64,000 bases of DNA from Antedon mediterranea (taxonomy: Eukaryota; Echinodermata; Crinoidea; Comatulida; Antedonidae), in assembly GCF_964355755.1 (NCBI RefSeq), contig NC_092674.1:19742001-19806000 (forward strand). The letters run 5' to 3'. Positions 1-12,700 of this stretch are shown here, piece after piece; within the stretch, counting starts at the first letter, position 1, and every line of letters starts with the position of its first letter. The notes beneath the pieces are model-generated. The model made no database searches. It saw only the letters and a program-made list of their open reading frames with translations, and was not told where the DNA came from. The position numbers and the translations under genes were made by a program.

Positions 1-563
1 AATTTAGTGACCTGCATGCTGTACAAAGTAGGCAAACATGGCAGCTTTTTTAGCTACGATCTACATATTTTGGGGTCAATTTAAGGTCAACCTAGATTTT
101 ACGAATCCCATGTATTACGCATGCCTTTCGGTCCCATACCGTATGTAAATGAAGTTTCTACTGTACTTAACATTCTTGGAACAGAAGGTATTTCATTATT
201 CAAGGCACTATAATACTGATTTTCAAATCTTTGTATTGAATTGCATTACTATATATTTGTTTTAATTATCGGATGGTTGCTTCTGCGAGCTAATCAATTT
301 ATGTAAAAAAGTGCCATTTGTATTTTTGTGTTATATTGTCAAATTTGAAATGTTTCTAATAAAAAAACTAATATTATTGATGACATCACAATGATGTGTC
401 AGGACTTACAAAAGTTGGATAGCTCTCAAAAAGCAGATTTTATATAATTTACTGATATAAACTACTTTAAAAATTGTAAAACAATCACCGTTTACTCAAA
501 ATGTATAATAATATGAATCTACAGTATTGATAAATGTTCTTTTTGTTATGTTTATCATTTCAG

Positions 564-690
564 ATCCAAATTCATTGAGTTTGACTTAAAACCAGTCTGC
601 AAAAAGTGCTATGATAAATTTCCCAATGAACTGAAACGAAGACAGAAAAAGATAGAAGAACACAGCAAGAAGTTTGGAAAAGAAAAATAA
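564..690 (+). CDS. LIMS1: PINCH/LIMS-family LIM protein, last coding exon (partial gene)
   Basis: The exon follows a clear acceptor (tttatcatttcag, ending at 563) and reads to a TAA at 688-690. It encodes the end of a LIM domain, including a CKKCYDKFP zinc-ligand segment, then a short basic helix ending in FGKEK. This matches the end of LIM5 plus the C-terminal tail of PINCH (LIMS1/LIMS2), the five-LIM adaptor that joins integrin-linked kinase and parvin at cell-matrix adhesions and contacts Rsu1 through LIM5. The first base completes a codon begun in the previous exon. Earlier exons lie left of the window. Invertebrates usually have one PINCH gene, so LIMS1 is a family label, not a statement of orthology to one vertebrate paralogue. 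Confidence 0.85.
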
Positions 691-3377
691 CAAAATGTAA
701 TAACATTTTATGCAAAACAAAAACTACTTAAATGATAGCACTACATAATGCTTGATAAACTGCATTTAAAGTGCCTTATTTTCCATACAGTTAATATTCC
801 TTTATTGTAAATACAGCCAATACTATTGCCATAAAAAAACTATATAAAAGCTATAAAAATCCAACTAAAGTTTTAAAACAATTTTGGTCACAGCCTTTTA
901 GGTTGAATACCTTTTATTATGTTCTATTGTTTAGTATTAATCATAATTTGCCCTTTTTTGCATCTATACAAACCAACTTATAAACATTATAAGATCTTAT
1001 AAACCAAAGGCTATATATTTATTTAGCTTATCTAGGATTGTAGCTGAAGAGGTGTACCATCCAATATCATTATATGCCAACAACTGAATGTTGGTCAATT
1101 TGAAGCCACTTACCTTCCATACTTGTGCATGCTCCATACATGTGTCAAGAATGTTTGACCAGAGTGGCAACATTATGTGGGTCGCCTCTCTGTTGCATAG
1201 CTTGATACATAAATTTTGATTTAGATTGACCAACTAGTATTATACATAAATAATTTTGCATATTTTGACCAAAAATGCATCAAAATTTTTCTAGATTAGT
1301 TTAGATAAGGAGTAAAGACTTTGAATGAAGTGTACAAAGTAGACAAACTTTTATACAGTATGTTATTTATTAGTGCTTAAAATGAATTAATTAGATACAA
1401 TATTAAATAATAGTATTTAGCTTAATTTTCTAGTGATGTACATTTATGTTGTTTTCCATTTGTTTAACTACATATCCAACGTGTGTGTGTTTGCATTAAA
1501 ATATAGAAATATTTATGAATTATTTAACCACGTCTTCCTGTGTATAAGATCAGTAATCAAAGATAATTTTGATAGAATTGACATTGTGTATATTTAAACT
1601 TGTTTGTAGGTGCTATATGAATTTAAAAAAATGTCCTGTCATTAACTTTCACACCCTTGGTGACAAAGAACTTTGAACCCCTTAATGATTTAATGTAATG
1701 ATATTAATGCATCTTATTATTTCACTGGCTGTCAGTGGTATTGGATGCCATGATTTTTTTCATTCACTACCCATCAACGGTATAAATTGCATTTTTTTTA
1801 AAGCTATCTATCTGAATGGTGCTTTAAATATATTTATGACAAAAATGTGTGTTTTTTAGCTATATAAATGTTTACACTGCTTCTAGATAGTTTCACTGCT
1901 ATTTTTATTTGTTTATGCAGTTTCTAAATCTAAACTGCAAGTACCAACAACTTTTAGATTAATTTCCATTTGTAGTGAAGTATTAAATCAGTTTATTACA
2001 TTTATTTTAGTTCACATAAAATGTTCTTTTTACTTTTTATGTTCTTAAATATTCCTTCAAACTTGAAGATTATTGAAATAAGGTTTGAACAAAGTATTTA
2101 GAGGATGAAGTAAAGTTGAACATTCATTGTTTTAAAGGTTTTTTTTCAAATTGTATCAAGTCTTAATTTAACATTCAGTTAGTAATTCCCTTAATATTAT
2201 GAGTGTGTTTTAATGTAGAATTTAATCATGTATATATAATAGTGTGTATTTTCCATAGTAAATTAATGAAGAATGTAGTATTGTGATGAATGGTGAACTA
2301 TACAGTAAGTTATGTATTACTGTATTAATGATAATGTAAAGCTTGAACCAAATGACCTCAGGGGTTTTAGGTTATGCTGAACAATAGCCAACCGTACATA
2401 GAGATATCAAACTTGTATATTCTTCTTGTGAATTGATACACATTAGCAATGGCCAGCCATACCATACCATAGAGATATCAAATCTGTATATTGTACATTT
2501 ACAATAATATATTTTTGGTTGAATATTGTATATTCTTTCTTTTGAAAATTCATCTAAATTTAGTATTGCAATCCTTATATCTAATATACAATAATGTGTG
2601 TTACGACTAATTTCTTTTTATTTTTTTGTTAGTTTTATATAATTACCATTAAATTGCATATAAGATAAATAATTGTAGTTGTGTCTGATGCAGATTCAAA
2701 AGGTCAAAATGATGAATGTTTGAGAGCAATAGTACAAACAATTTCATGAGGTGAAATATGAAAGGTTATATTTTTACGTATAAAATTATTTGTTCCATTG
2801 CACAAAGATAACCATTTGAAAGGCATCACTCCAATTTTAGTATTGGAACCAAAGATGTATGAGTTACTAGCAGTTATATGAATTAGTTATATTGGTTTGA
2901 TCATTACCTACCAATGATATGGTGCCATTATTTGTTATTGATGCAAAATTCTGTTCTTCTAGTTGATCCAAAATGTATCAATGATATGAAAAAGTTATGT
3001 GCCGATTCATTAACTAACTATTAACAGTATGCATCCACCAGTTGAGCTATGATGACATCATGCATACTGAATAATTAAACCCAAATACCTTACAATCCAT
3101 CCACATTTCTTTATTTTCTTTGACTGTTAAACTGTAATGTGTTTGATCATGCATAATTGTACAATTCAATCCATAAACTTTATTTTCATATAAAATGATG
3201 TACTTATTATATTTTTCTACCATTATAAAATACCCAAATCTGAGCTTTAAATTTAACAAAACTGATTGAAAGTCTGTCGGATTTTCACAATGTTTTAATC
3301 TTCATTTTTTAGTTTAAAAAAATGTAAAACTGAGTAGTACTGATGGATATATCTATATAAACTACTATGATTATTGT
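691..3377. other. 3' UTR of the PINCH gene and convergent intergenic spacer
   Basis: AT-rich sequence between two genes that converge here. Several ATTAAA-type hexamers occur (for example near 1402 and 1493) and could end the PINCH transcript, so an extended 3' UTR is plausible. No ORF here has coding character and I see no repeat structure. Confidence 0.5.
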
Positions 3378-3383
3378 TTTATT
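3378..3383 (-). promoter_or_regulatory. Candidate polyadenylation signal of the SIR2/metallo-beta-lactamase gene
   Basis: TTTATT on the + strand reads AATAAA on the minus strand, about 107 nt past the TGA stop at 3490-3492. Position and sequence fit the poly(A) signal of the minus-strand gene. AATAAA is common in such AT-rich DNA, so this rests on position. Confidence 0.45.
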
Positions 3384-3489
3384 CATTTAGTTAACATTTA
3401 AATTTTGGGCCATCATCTTTTTAATTTGGACCATTATCAACAGTTTCAAACAATGACTGCTGGCATAGTTATATCTTTTGCTATATATT

Positions 3490-3776
3490 TCACAAGTTGT
3501 AAAAATCTCCTTCTCTCATTTGGTTTAAACCCATCTTATCTTCGTTAGGCCCTTCTTCGTTCGTACCATATCCTGTGATATAAACTGTTGGACTTTTCTT
3601 ACACTCTTTCATGTACTTTGAAACTTGGTCAAATGAAGCATGTTCATAACTTGAGGATGTTCGTGCATCTACAAGCACTGTTGGTGCCTGGAAAATGCTG
3701 TCATAAACATCTTTGTTGAAGCCAGAATCAGCAGAAAAGCCAAGGATACGCTTACCATTTTGATACAATGTGAAAC
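3490..3776 (-). CDS. SIR2/MBL gene exon 16 (C-terminus, stop)
   Basis: 287 nt ending in TGA. RILGFSADSG corresponds to the F-S-G-D-T/S-G motif with the bridging Asp. EHASFDQVSKYMK resembles the G-H-S/T helix of RNase Z. VYITGYG sits where the family has L-x-L-T-H, so the last metal His is absent. Confidence 0.85.
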
Positions 3777-6700
3777 CTGAGATAAAAGTATTGGTATTGT
3801 TGTTAAAAAAAATAATGTTTATGAGTTGAATGGATTTCACAAGTGAAACTGTTCTTTTCAATGAGGCAAACCTGAATTGAATGAAATGCCACACTAGTCT
3901 CAACAAATGAAATATTCTCCAAATTCATGATTATAAAACATTCATTTATACTGTGTGGGTTGTACCATTTATAACTGCTCTGGTGTTATGTTGTTACAAG
4001 TTTTGAACTTACCATAACAAACTTCACTATGTTGACTTTTGTGTGATATAATATGGAACTTTTCATCAATAGAAACATTTTGACCAGCCTTACAAACATG
4101 CCAAGTAACATACTTGGAAAATTGCTCCTAAATAGAAAAATTCATGAAGAAATATTTTTGCTATTTCTACGTTTCAGTGTTAGGTGCTGATAAAAATGAG
4201 AGTTCAAATTGTGAAAAATAGTAAAATGTGAGAGGAAATACATGTGGCTATTTTATCAAAACATTGTATCTTGTTTTCTGAAATTTACTTTTTGTATTCA
4301 ATATGTTGGCATGGTTACTGTGCTAAATGGCGATATTTTTAGAGCAACAGCCAATAGGAAAGAAAAGTTTTTGTTTTTGTCTTGGTGGCTCATAAGGTTT
4401 TGAACATTCCTGGAAAAATTCTTTGCATGTCATTTTGTATGTCTTCTGCTATTACAGAAATTATTTCCAGTGGATGCAGTAAATTACATTTTTAAATAAG
4501 TTTAAACATGTGGTATTATAAAACCGGCACACAAGCTTTTAAGTGTGTAATTCTGCTGCCTTAAGTACAAAAATTTATTCAGTAAATGCAAAATGTTAGT
4601 ATGCCTTTTATTCTCAAGATTTTACTAGAATAACCCATGTAGCCTACAGGTATTTCAGATATTCTTAATGCGTACCCTTGGAAATGCACTGTATATCTCA
4701 TCAAAGCGATGATCCATCAGCTTCTGTTGTACTTCTGGTCCACAGTATAAGTGAAACTCTGGTTTAAGATTTAGCTTTAACATTTCATCTAATGTGATAA
4801 TCAGGCCCAAAGCTAACTCAGCAGCATGGTCTGTGTGGTTGTGTGTAATGAAGATTCTCTTTGGCAACATGTTACCTGGAAGAAATTTATTGTTAGTTTA
4901 TTGTATTAAAAAACATTGCTATTTTATCGTTTACCATGGATAAATAAGAGAGAAGGATTTGTATTGATCTCAGATAATACATACAATTTCACTTTCTACC
5001 AGCATGTGGACCACCCACAATGTTACAGAATAGAAAACGTCTTTTATCAACACATGCACTGTTGATGACGGAAACTAATATATATATATATGTATTACAT
5101 AAAAGTTAAAGTAGGTTTCTTGAAAACAAATAATTATTATTTTTTGCATGAGCATTATGTACAGCTTTTGCATAAAGTAGTTTACTGATTTCTAGATAGC
5201 TATTTTCAATCAATTTGTGGTATACTCTATAACAGTACAGGATAAAAGCCAACAAACCAATTTTCTCTCTGTAAGACTGAATCACGCCGAGTCCAACATC
5301 AACCAAAAACATAGGTTCTCCTTTTCGCAGAAGTACATATGATGAACTTGGGTCTCCATTTAACACAGCTAAAATACAAACAATAATACTAATAATAATA
5401 ATAATAATTATACTGTATATCATATTTCTGTTCTTTTCCATAAATATATAAAAGTGATGATCTGATTACATTTGAATGGTAGTTTATCAAAACATAATAA
5501 TGTTTGTTGTAAAATTGAAAATAAAATGTAGTAGTCTTTATTTATTCAATTATATTCTAAAATGAAAATATATATTCTATAATAGCTGCTCATATCAACC
5601 ATCTTCATTTGGGAAGGAGTAGTATCATAAATTAGCATGTCATATATATTTGTGTACCACTAAATGAGCATATTTGAATTAACATCAACTCTACTTTAAC
5701 ACTTCTTACACACTAATTTATTATTGAATCATAGACCTACTTGTCGCTCCCTTTCCAGTTCCAAGGCAGAGCAACTGCACATCAGCCTCCTCATCTTTAA
5801 TTGATTTTCCAGCTAGTATAGCCAACGCCTTCTCTGCAGTCGCCCGTACTGAATGGGGCTTCAAACAAGCTTTTAACATGGCTACCATATTTTCACCATG
5901 TTTTTCACAACTATTCTGGAAAATAAGTTGCATATAAATTCCAAATCTAGGTCTTCAGTTTAATCTTAATTTCAAAATCAAGGACACACAATAAAAGTTG
6001 CGAAGACGCATATTAAATCTAGATTTTCATAGCCACCAAAATTAAAAGTAATTCAGCACTATAAACATACAGACATCAAGTTTCTGCATACATAATTGAT
6101 TGCATGAATTTCCTGTGTTACATTATACACAGTAGTATATTACTTACAGGTAGAGCAGGTGCATATGATTGGTCAGTAGCCTTTTTCTCAAAGACGATAT
6201 TTGCGTTGAAATAATCTTCAAATACATATCGTCCCTCAATTGCTTCTATCAGCAAAAGTGCTTAATTAAATAAAATATAAATAGAACAGTAATAATTATT
6301 TTTCAAAAATACATTGCGTGGGCGAGGCATGACAATTTAATTTCGGAAGGATCAACTTTTAGACATATACTGTATACTTTTAGTCTTACTTCAAATTTTT
6401 TATTGTTTATTTATTTATTATTTATTTTTTTTTTTTATTGTTTTTGTCTGCGTCAGTAATAGGTACGCCCTCCACAAGATGTGTTTTTCATCTTTCTGGG
6501 CTTGTACCTTCTTCTTTCGAAATTTGTGTATATATTGTTCATTGAAATCAATTTTGTATATGAAAGGAGAAAATAAATGTTGCTTTGAATTGAATTGAAT
6601 TGAATTCACTTAGGCACTATGAGGCCACTTTAGAAAAAGACAGTTAACACTATAATATTTTTGGATTTATCTCTAAATAGGTTATCAAAAAACAATTACG

Positions 6701-9700
6701 GTAAATCTTCTAATAGTAACCCACATTCTAATAGTAAACCCCTTCTAATAGTAACCCACCTTATAAGTCAATCTATAATAATAACCCACTACTCTAATAG
6801 TAACCCACCTTATAAGTCAATCTATAATAATAACCCACTACTCTAATAGTAACCCATGGGAGTTACTATTAGAGTCACAAAAACTTGATGCAGCCGTATT
6901 TTGAAAATAAGGAGATAATGCATGTTGATCTCGGGAGTGAGTGTTTCTGAGTTTATAAAATAAAGTTCAACCAAATTTGTTTATTCGTACTGTTTTATTA
7001 TTTATGAGTTGCTGACCAGAAGTTGGGGGTGGGTTACTATTTTCAGGTGCCTAATTTAAGATTAGTAACAGTAACCCACTCTAATAGTAACTCCCCTTCT
7101 AATAGTAACTCCCCTTCTAATAGTAACCCCCCTTCTAATAGTAACCCACCCTAAAAAACAATTAAAGAATAATAACCCAGGGTTACAATTAAAAGATTTA
7201 CGGTATTGTTTAGAACTTCTCCTTTTCCCGGCTACAAAATACAAAACACCAGTACCCACCATAGCTATAGACATCTGCTTTAAATGAGTTTATATATACT
7301 AAAGGTAAAAAAGGTAAAAGTTAAAACAACACAAAGAGAATGTCGAAAGATAGTTCTATAGGAAAAAATATGGCAAACTAAAAGTGGGTTTTCAAAATTC
7401 TTAACATTTGAGATGAACCTAAAGTGATATGGACACTGTGTTATAGTATAATTTTATTTATTGAACGTTTTTAATTCCCACAGAAAACCCCTAATTGTGG
7501 TAGCAAATCTTTGAACTTACTCTAGAGATTTAGCTTCTTTTTTGAAAGCTTCAATTATATCTTGCTGTTCACCTTGTAACTCTTTGAGCATCTTCAAGGC
7601 AAACACCTTTCCTTCTCTGTCTGTTACTTTGTAAACTTCTCCAAATGATCCTTTTCCAAGAAGTTTCATAGATTTTGTATCGTATTCGTCACTACTTGAC
7701 AGAATCTGCACATCATGTAAACTTAATAATTTTTCACGAACTGCATCCTGTAAAAAAACAAAATTAAAACCAGTTAATATACAGGCTTTTGTTTTCACCT
7801 AAACAATGTTAATGACAGTAGAAAAGGTAAATAAAAATTATTAATTGGGAACTTGTGTTACCTCTAAAACATGTTCAACATTGTCACATTTGATGACAAG
7901 GGTCAGTAATCGGAGAAGTGAGTTGTCAGAATCCCAACCAACTGAAACACTTGTGTCATATGTGTTCCTCCGTTTGGCAACTTCTTCCCCATTGATAACA
8001 ATAAGATGAGTAGTGACCTTCTTTGAACTTGTTGTAGCAGTATCTGCATAGCAAATTGCTTCATTTACACCACCTGAAGGAACAAAAAGATCCCTTAAAG
8101 AAATTTGATGTTTCAGGAATTTCAATTAGGGAACAAAAATGTTTGGTCACATAATAATTATTCACTTTGACCAAAACTTGGATTTAAAACAAGAATTATT
8201 TACCTAAAAAACTGTAATTTAAAGCAAAAACTAGTAAAATTGCCTGCCAGCCAATGGGTTTCAGTGGAATTTTATCCTTTCATTTTGTCTCTTTTTATAT
8301 TTTTTTTAACAGAAATGATTAACTTTAATAAATCTACAAAAATTCAAAGTCTGATTTTAATCTTCATTATTCATGTTTTTTGGGGGAATAATACATCTTA
8401 CATAATTATATATTAAATTACATTTCTAGAAAAACATGTCAGTCAGGATTAGCAGACAAGTTGTTGTTATCAAAACATTATAAATACTATGTGTGTAGGC
8501 CCTAAAATTGTTAATAAAAAAAATCAATGAGGACACATGGTAATAAAGCGTGGTTCCCACTAGCGACGCAACACAGGGACGTAATGCAACGCAAGTGAAT
8601 TGACCAATCACAAGCGATGGCTTATTCGCTATTTGCTAACTGTCTATAACTTCGCTTGTCATTGGTTAAAACGCTTGCGTTACGTAGTTTACGTCCTTGC
8701 GTTACGTTCTAGTAGAAACCAAGCTTAAAAGTGAAAGGAGTTTATATAGGCTACTATAATGATAATTGTAGTTAAACACAAACCTTTTAATTTAATGTAC
8801 GCGAAAGTGTCGTCTTTCAACCGCTTGTAAGCCTCTGTTCCAATTTCCGCATCAACTATGACCAACTCCAAAGAATTCTTAGTTTTAAGGACAGACTTGG
8901 ATTGGAGTATGACCTCTGCATATTTTCTCAAGGCCATACAACGTTTGTCTTTATCTGGTTGGTGTTCCAATTCCTCAACAACAGCTTGGTAAAGGAATGT
9001 CGCAACTACAGGTGTTTTTCCTAATTCAATTACCTAAAGAAACAATTAGCTTGTTGTTTATTGTTAATTTTTTAATGTATTCAATTGAAAATAATAATGT
9101 TCAAAAAAATGCTTTTTGCTCCTCAAGATTAGTAAATTATTGCTACTATACAGGGGCGGATCCAGCATGTTGGAATAGAGTGGGGGAGGGAGGGGGGGCA
9201 GGTCAGACAGCAAGTACAAAATTTGCTTCGCCACAGCCCCCGCAGCAATCAGCAAATCAGTAATAGTAATTTACAGGCAGTAAAAACACAGACATTGTCG
9301 ACAGTGTTTTGTTTTGCGTTCAATGCAATAATGCTGTACATGGTTAAGGCGATAGGTATATGAAGCTATACCACCCCAACCAGCCTCAGACAAAAAAGCA
9401 CTTGGCATACCAGGAACTAATTTGGCGTAGGAAAAACACCAGGCCTGGCTGCCAACCACCCCCTACTCCCCCACCCTTGGATTCACACCTGTTATACTTA
9501 TTAAGAACTGACGTGAAGCAAACATTACTATAAAATCAGATTTTAAAAAGGATCATTTTGATCCCTAATGTTTTTCTTGAATAACTAAAATAAATATCAA
9601 ATGTAACACTAAAAAGTTGATACATCAGTAGCAATTCAGTAATTTTTTTTTAAAAGACACTTGCATTTAATAGATTTCTTCTTCTACCCTTCATAGCATC

Positions 9701-12700
9701 CATTGCTGCTTCAATTTGCTTCTCTTGGCTTTCTCCTAAAACCCACAAGTGAAACAACCATTACAGAGATTTTCATAAAAAATGTAAAGAAATAATAATA
9801 TGACATTGGCAAGACGTTATTCATTGACTGCAAAAGAATAATTTACCTAATAGTTTAAGTACAGTAGAAAGAAAGAAGCACTGAAAGGACATTATGATTA
9901 AACAAGTCAGGCTGAAGCTATTTTTTCTTCAATCATATAACAATTCATTCAGTTATTACTTCTTCTTTGCTAAACTTTCAACAACAAAAAAGTTATCAAC
10001 TTTTTAAACTTCTGGTTAGTCAATTAAAAAAAAATCTTGTTATTTACCAAAAGGATCATTACGAAAAATTCTTTCTAATGAAGGTTTGGATTCCTTTTCA
10101 AGTAATTCTAGTGTAGTCAGTGCGTTAGTTACTTTTGTTGTATGGAAATGAATTTCTGTTGCAGTTTTCTCCAGAAGAAGTTGTTGAGTTAAATAGTTCT
10201 CACGTTGAGTTGGCAAAAATGAGATCTCACGAATCTAAGAACACAAAATACAAATCTTCTATAAAAGTAGCAGAATAAATGTTTTGGAAAGTAAGCACTT
10301 ATTTATGGAATACTAATAGAGGCATGCTGTTGCCATGAAAAAAATTAACATAAAAGATGGTGGAGATCATGCAGCATGTTATGGATAAAACTCCTGTAGA
10401 TATAGAAGTAGAGCAAATTTCATTTGTGACAACCTCAAAGGTGTATCAAAGAATTGAGTGAGAAAGCACATCCAATGCTGTTATAAATATACAAAATAAA
10501 CTCAAATTTAATATTGATACAAAGGTCAACAGACACAGGTAGATGCTAACCTCTCCAGGGGTAATTTCAGATATTTCTCTGATGACATCCCCACTTTTTA
10601 AATGCAGCACAAATTCCCATAACTCCATATCTGCCATTAATGTTGTAAGTTGACCTTCTTGTTCAATTTCATTTTTATTGCTTTTCAAAAAACAAAAATG
10701 TTCTTTCTAAAAATAAAAATAATTTAAATGATCAATTTCTAATATCCTTTTTGCAGTACATAGGTTACAACTTTATAATAAACTGTATTTAACTAACACA
10801 GTGAAACCTTTCAGTTAAAAATGAGGGTATAACATGCGCATTAACAATGTTTATGTCTGTCACCCCCAAACTTGACCCAATATTGTATTGCTAAAACTTA
10901 CAGATGATGGTGTCACAAATCGCTGAATGAAGTTTTTGTACAGACTGTGTTTAGTATCACAACCAAGAAACAGAACATTTCTGCTGTTGAAAATGTTTGT
11001 AAGTTTGGCTGTCAGTCTGTTCTCCTCCTGGTGCAGCAACTCAAATTGTTTTCTTGATTCATCCTATTTATGTTAAAGTATTTTAAGTAAAAATTAAATT
11101 AATTCACCATTGACAATATTTGTAAAGAAATATGATGTGGAAATGATAATTCAATAAAAAAGCATTAACTTTGTATACATACTGTCACAAACATAGAATA
11201 ACTTTTGTCCCCAAACAACTTAACAATGACCTGCCGGTCAAGATTGTTAACTTCTGGCAATCTTGCAACCTATAAATTAAAAATAGCAAATATCTAACTA
11301 TATATCTCAAAAGAAAATAATTCAAGGATATTTCAATTAAATACAAATAAATACATGTTTCTATATTTCAAAACTAGAAGTTTAAAAAAAGTGACAGTGA
11401 ATATATTATTTTAAGAAAATTTTATTTTCAATTATCTAATCTAAAGCCGGGAGAACTTTAACCACATACTGTATGTTATGTGCAATCTGAACAAGGATTT
11501 CCTTTTTAGAAAGATACCAATATAAGGATTTTGTTGTGCAAAAATACTTAATTCATATTGGGCAGGAAATTTCAAATTGGGCAGGAAATTTCAAATTGCG
11601 CAAGTACTGTATTTTGAGTATTTGATCCCAAAGCTTACTTTTTAATATCCAAATCAATAAATATTGCAAGTAATAATATTTATTAATAATTACTTATAGA
11701 ATAAAATGTTAAAAATATAAAGAATAAACAATTTTTGTTATGTTTTAATAAGAGAGACAAAAAATTGAATGGAAAATTAGGCCTACTTTCAGAGAGGCTG
11801 TGATCCTCTCGCCCTCTTGCCGCTGCGTGGATGTTATGATGAACTAATATTGCGTTGGTATTTTATGCCAATATGAATGTGGGGCTTCCCCTTTTTATGC
11901 CTACTAAGTTTCAAGATTAAAAACATTTTATTGGTCTACTTAAAATGGAAATTCATTTTTTTTAGCATTTAAGACAATAAAACATTACAAAGAAAAATCT
12001 CAAATTACAAACATGCTATAGGCCTAGGCCAATGTTAAAATAATGTTAATTAGGCCAATGTTAAAATACTTATCACAATATTTTTTTGTTTGTTCAAATT
12101 GCGCAGCGCAATTTGAAATTTCGCAAGGCAAATATCTGTGCAATTCAAATTGCGCAAAAAAATTCTTGCGCAAATCGTTCAAATTGCGCATAACATGTTT
12201 TATCCCATAAGAGGTAAACACGAGGCCTACTAAGTTGTTAGTGACAAGGGGTAGCACACCTTTTCCACAATTTTTTTATTTTTTATCATTATCTTCACTC
12301 TCGTGTCTTGTAATGTATAGCATTTGCAGCAAATATTAAATCAAACCTTGATCATTACCTGTTCCAATGTAATTTTATCTCCATCTGTTCCAGATTTCCA
12401 CAAAAAGTGCTCCAATAATTCATCAATATTTGTGGTGAAAATGATAGGAACTTTACCAAGCATGCGAATGGCACCATGGAAACGAGATTGCCGAGCTTCT
12501 GGAGCATTGTCTCTGATGTAACGATTTTCAAGATCAGAAATCTTCTCTCTTGTCAACTATAAGGTCAACATTATTGTTAGCGCACTGTCAATCAACCTGG
12601 CCAATTTTAATCTTTAACTAGATTTGAAATCGTCACTTTGACGAGTTCGGGTTATCCGTGCAAACGCAACATGCAATTACGTTAAAATATCAACGGCAAC

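Noticed and set aside
5106-5257. Extension of the MBL exon 13 ORF to 5106
   Set aside because: The extension lacks family similarity; the donor at 5257/5256 joins in phase to the HxHxDH exon.
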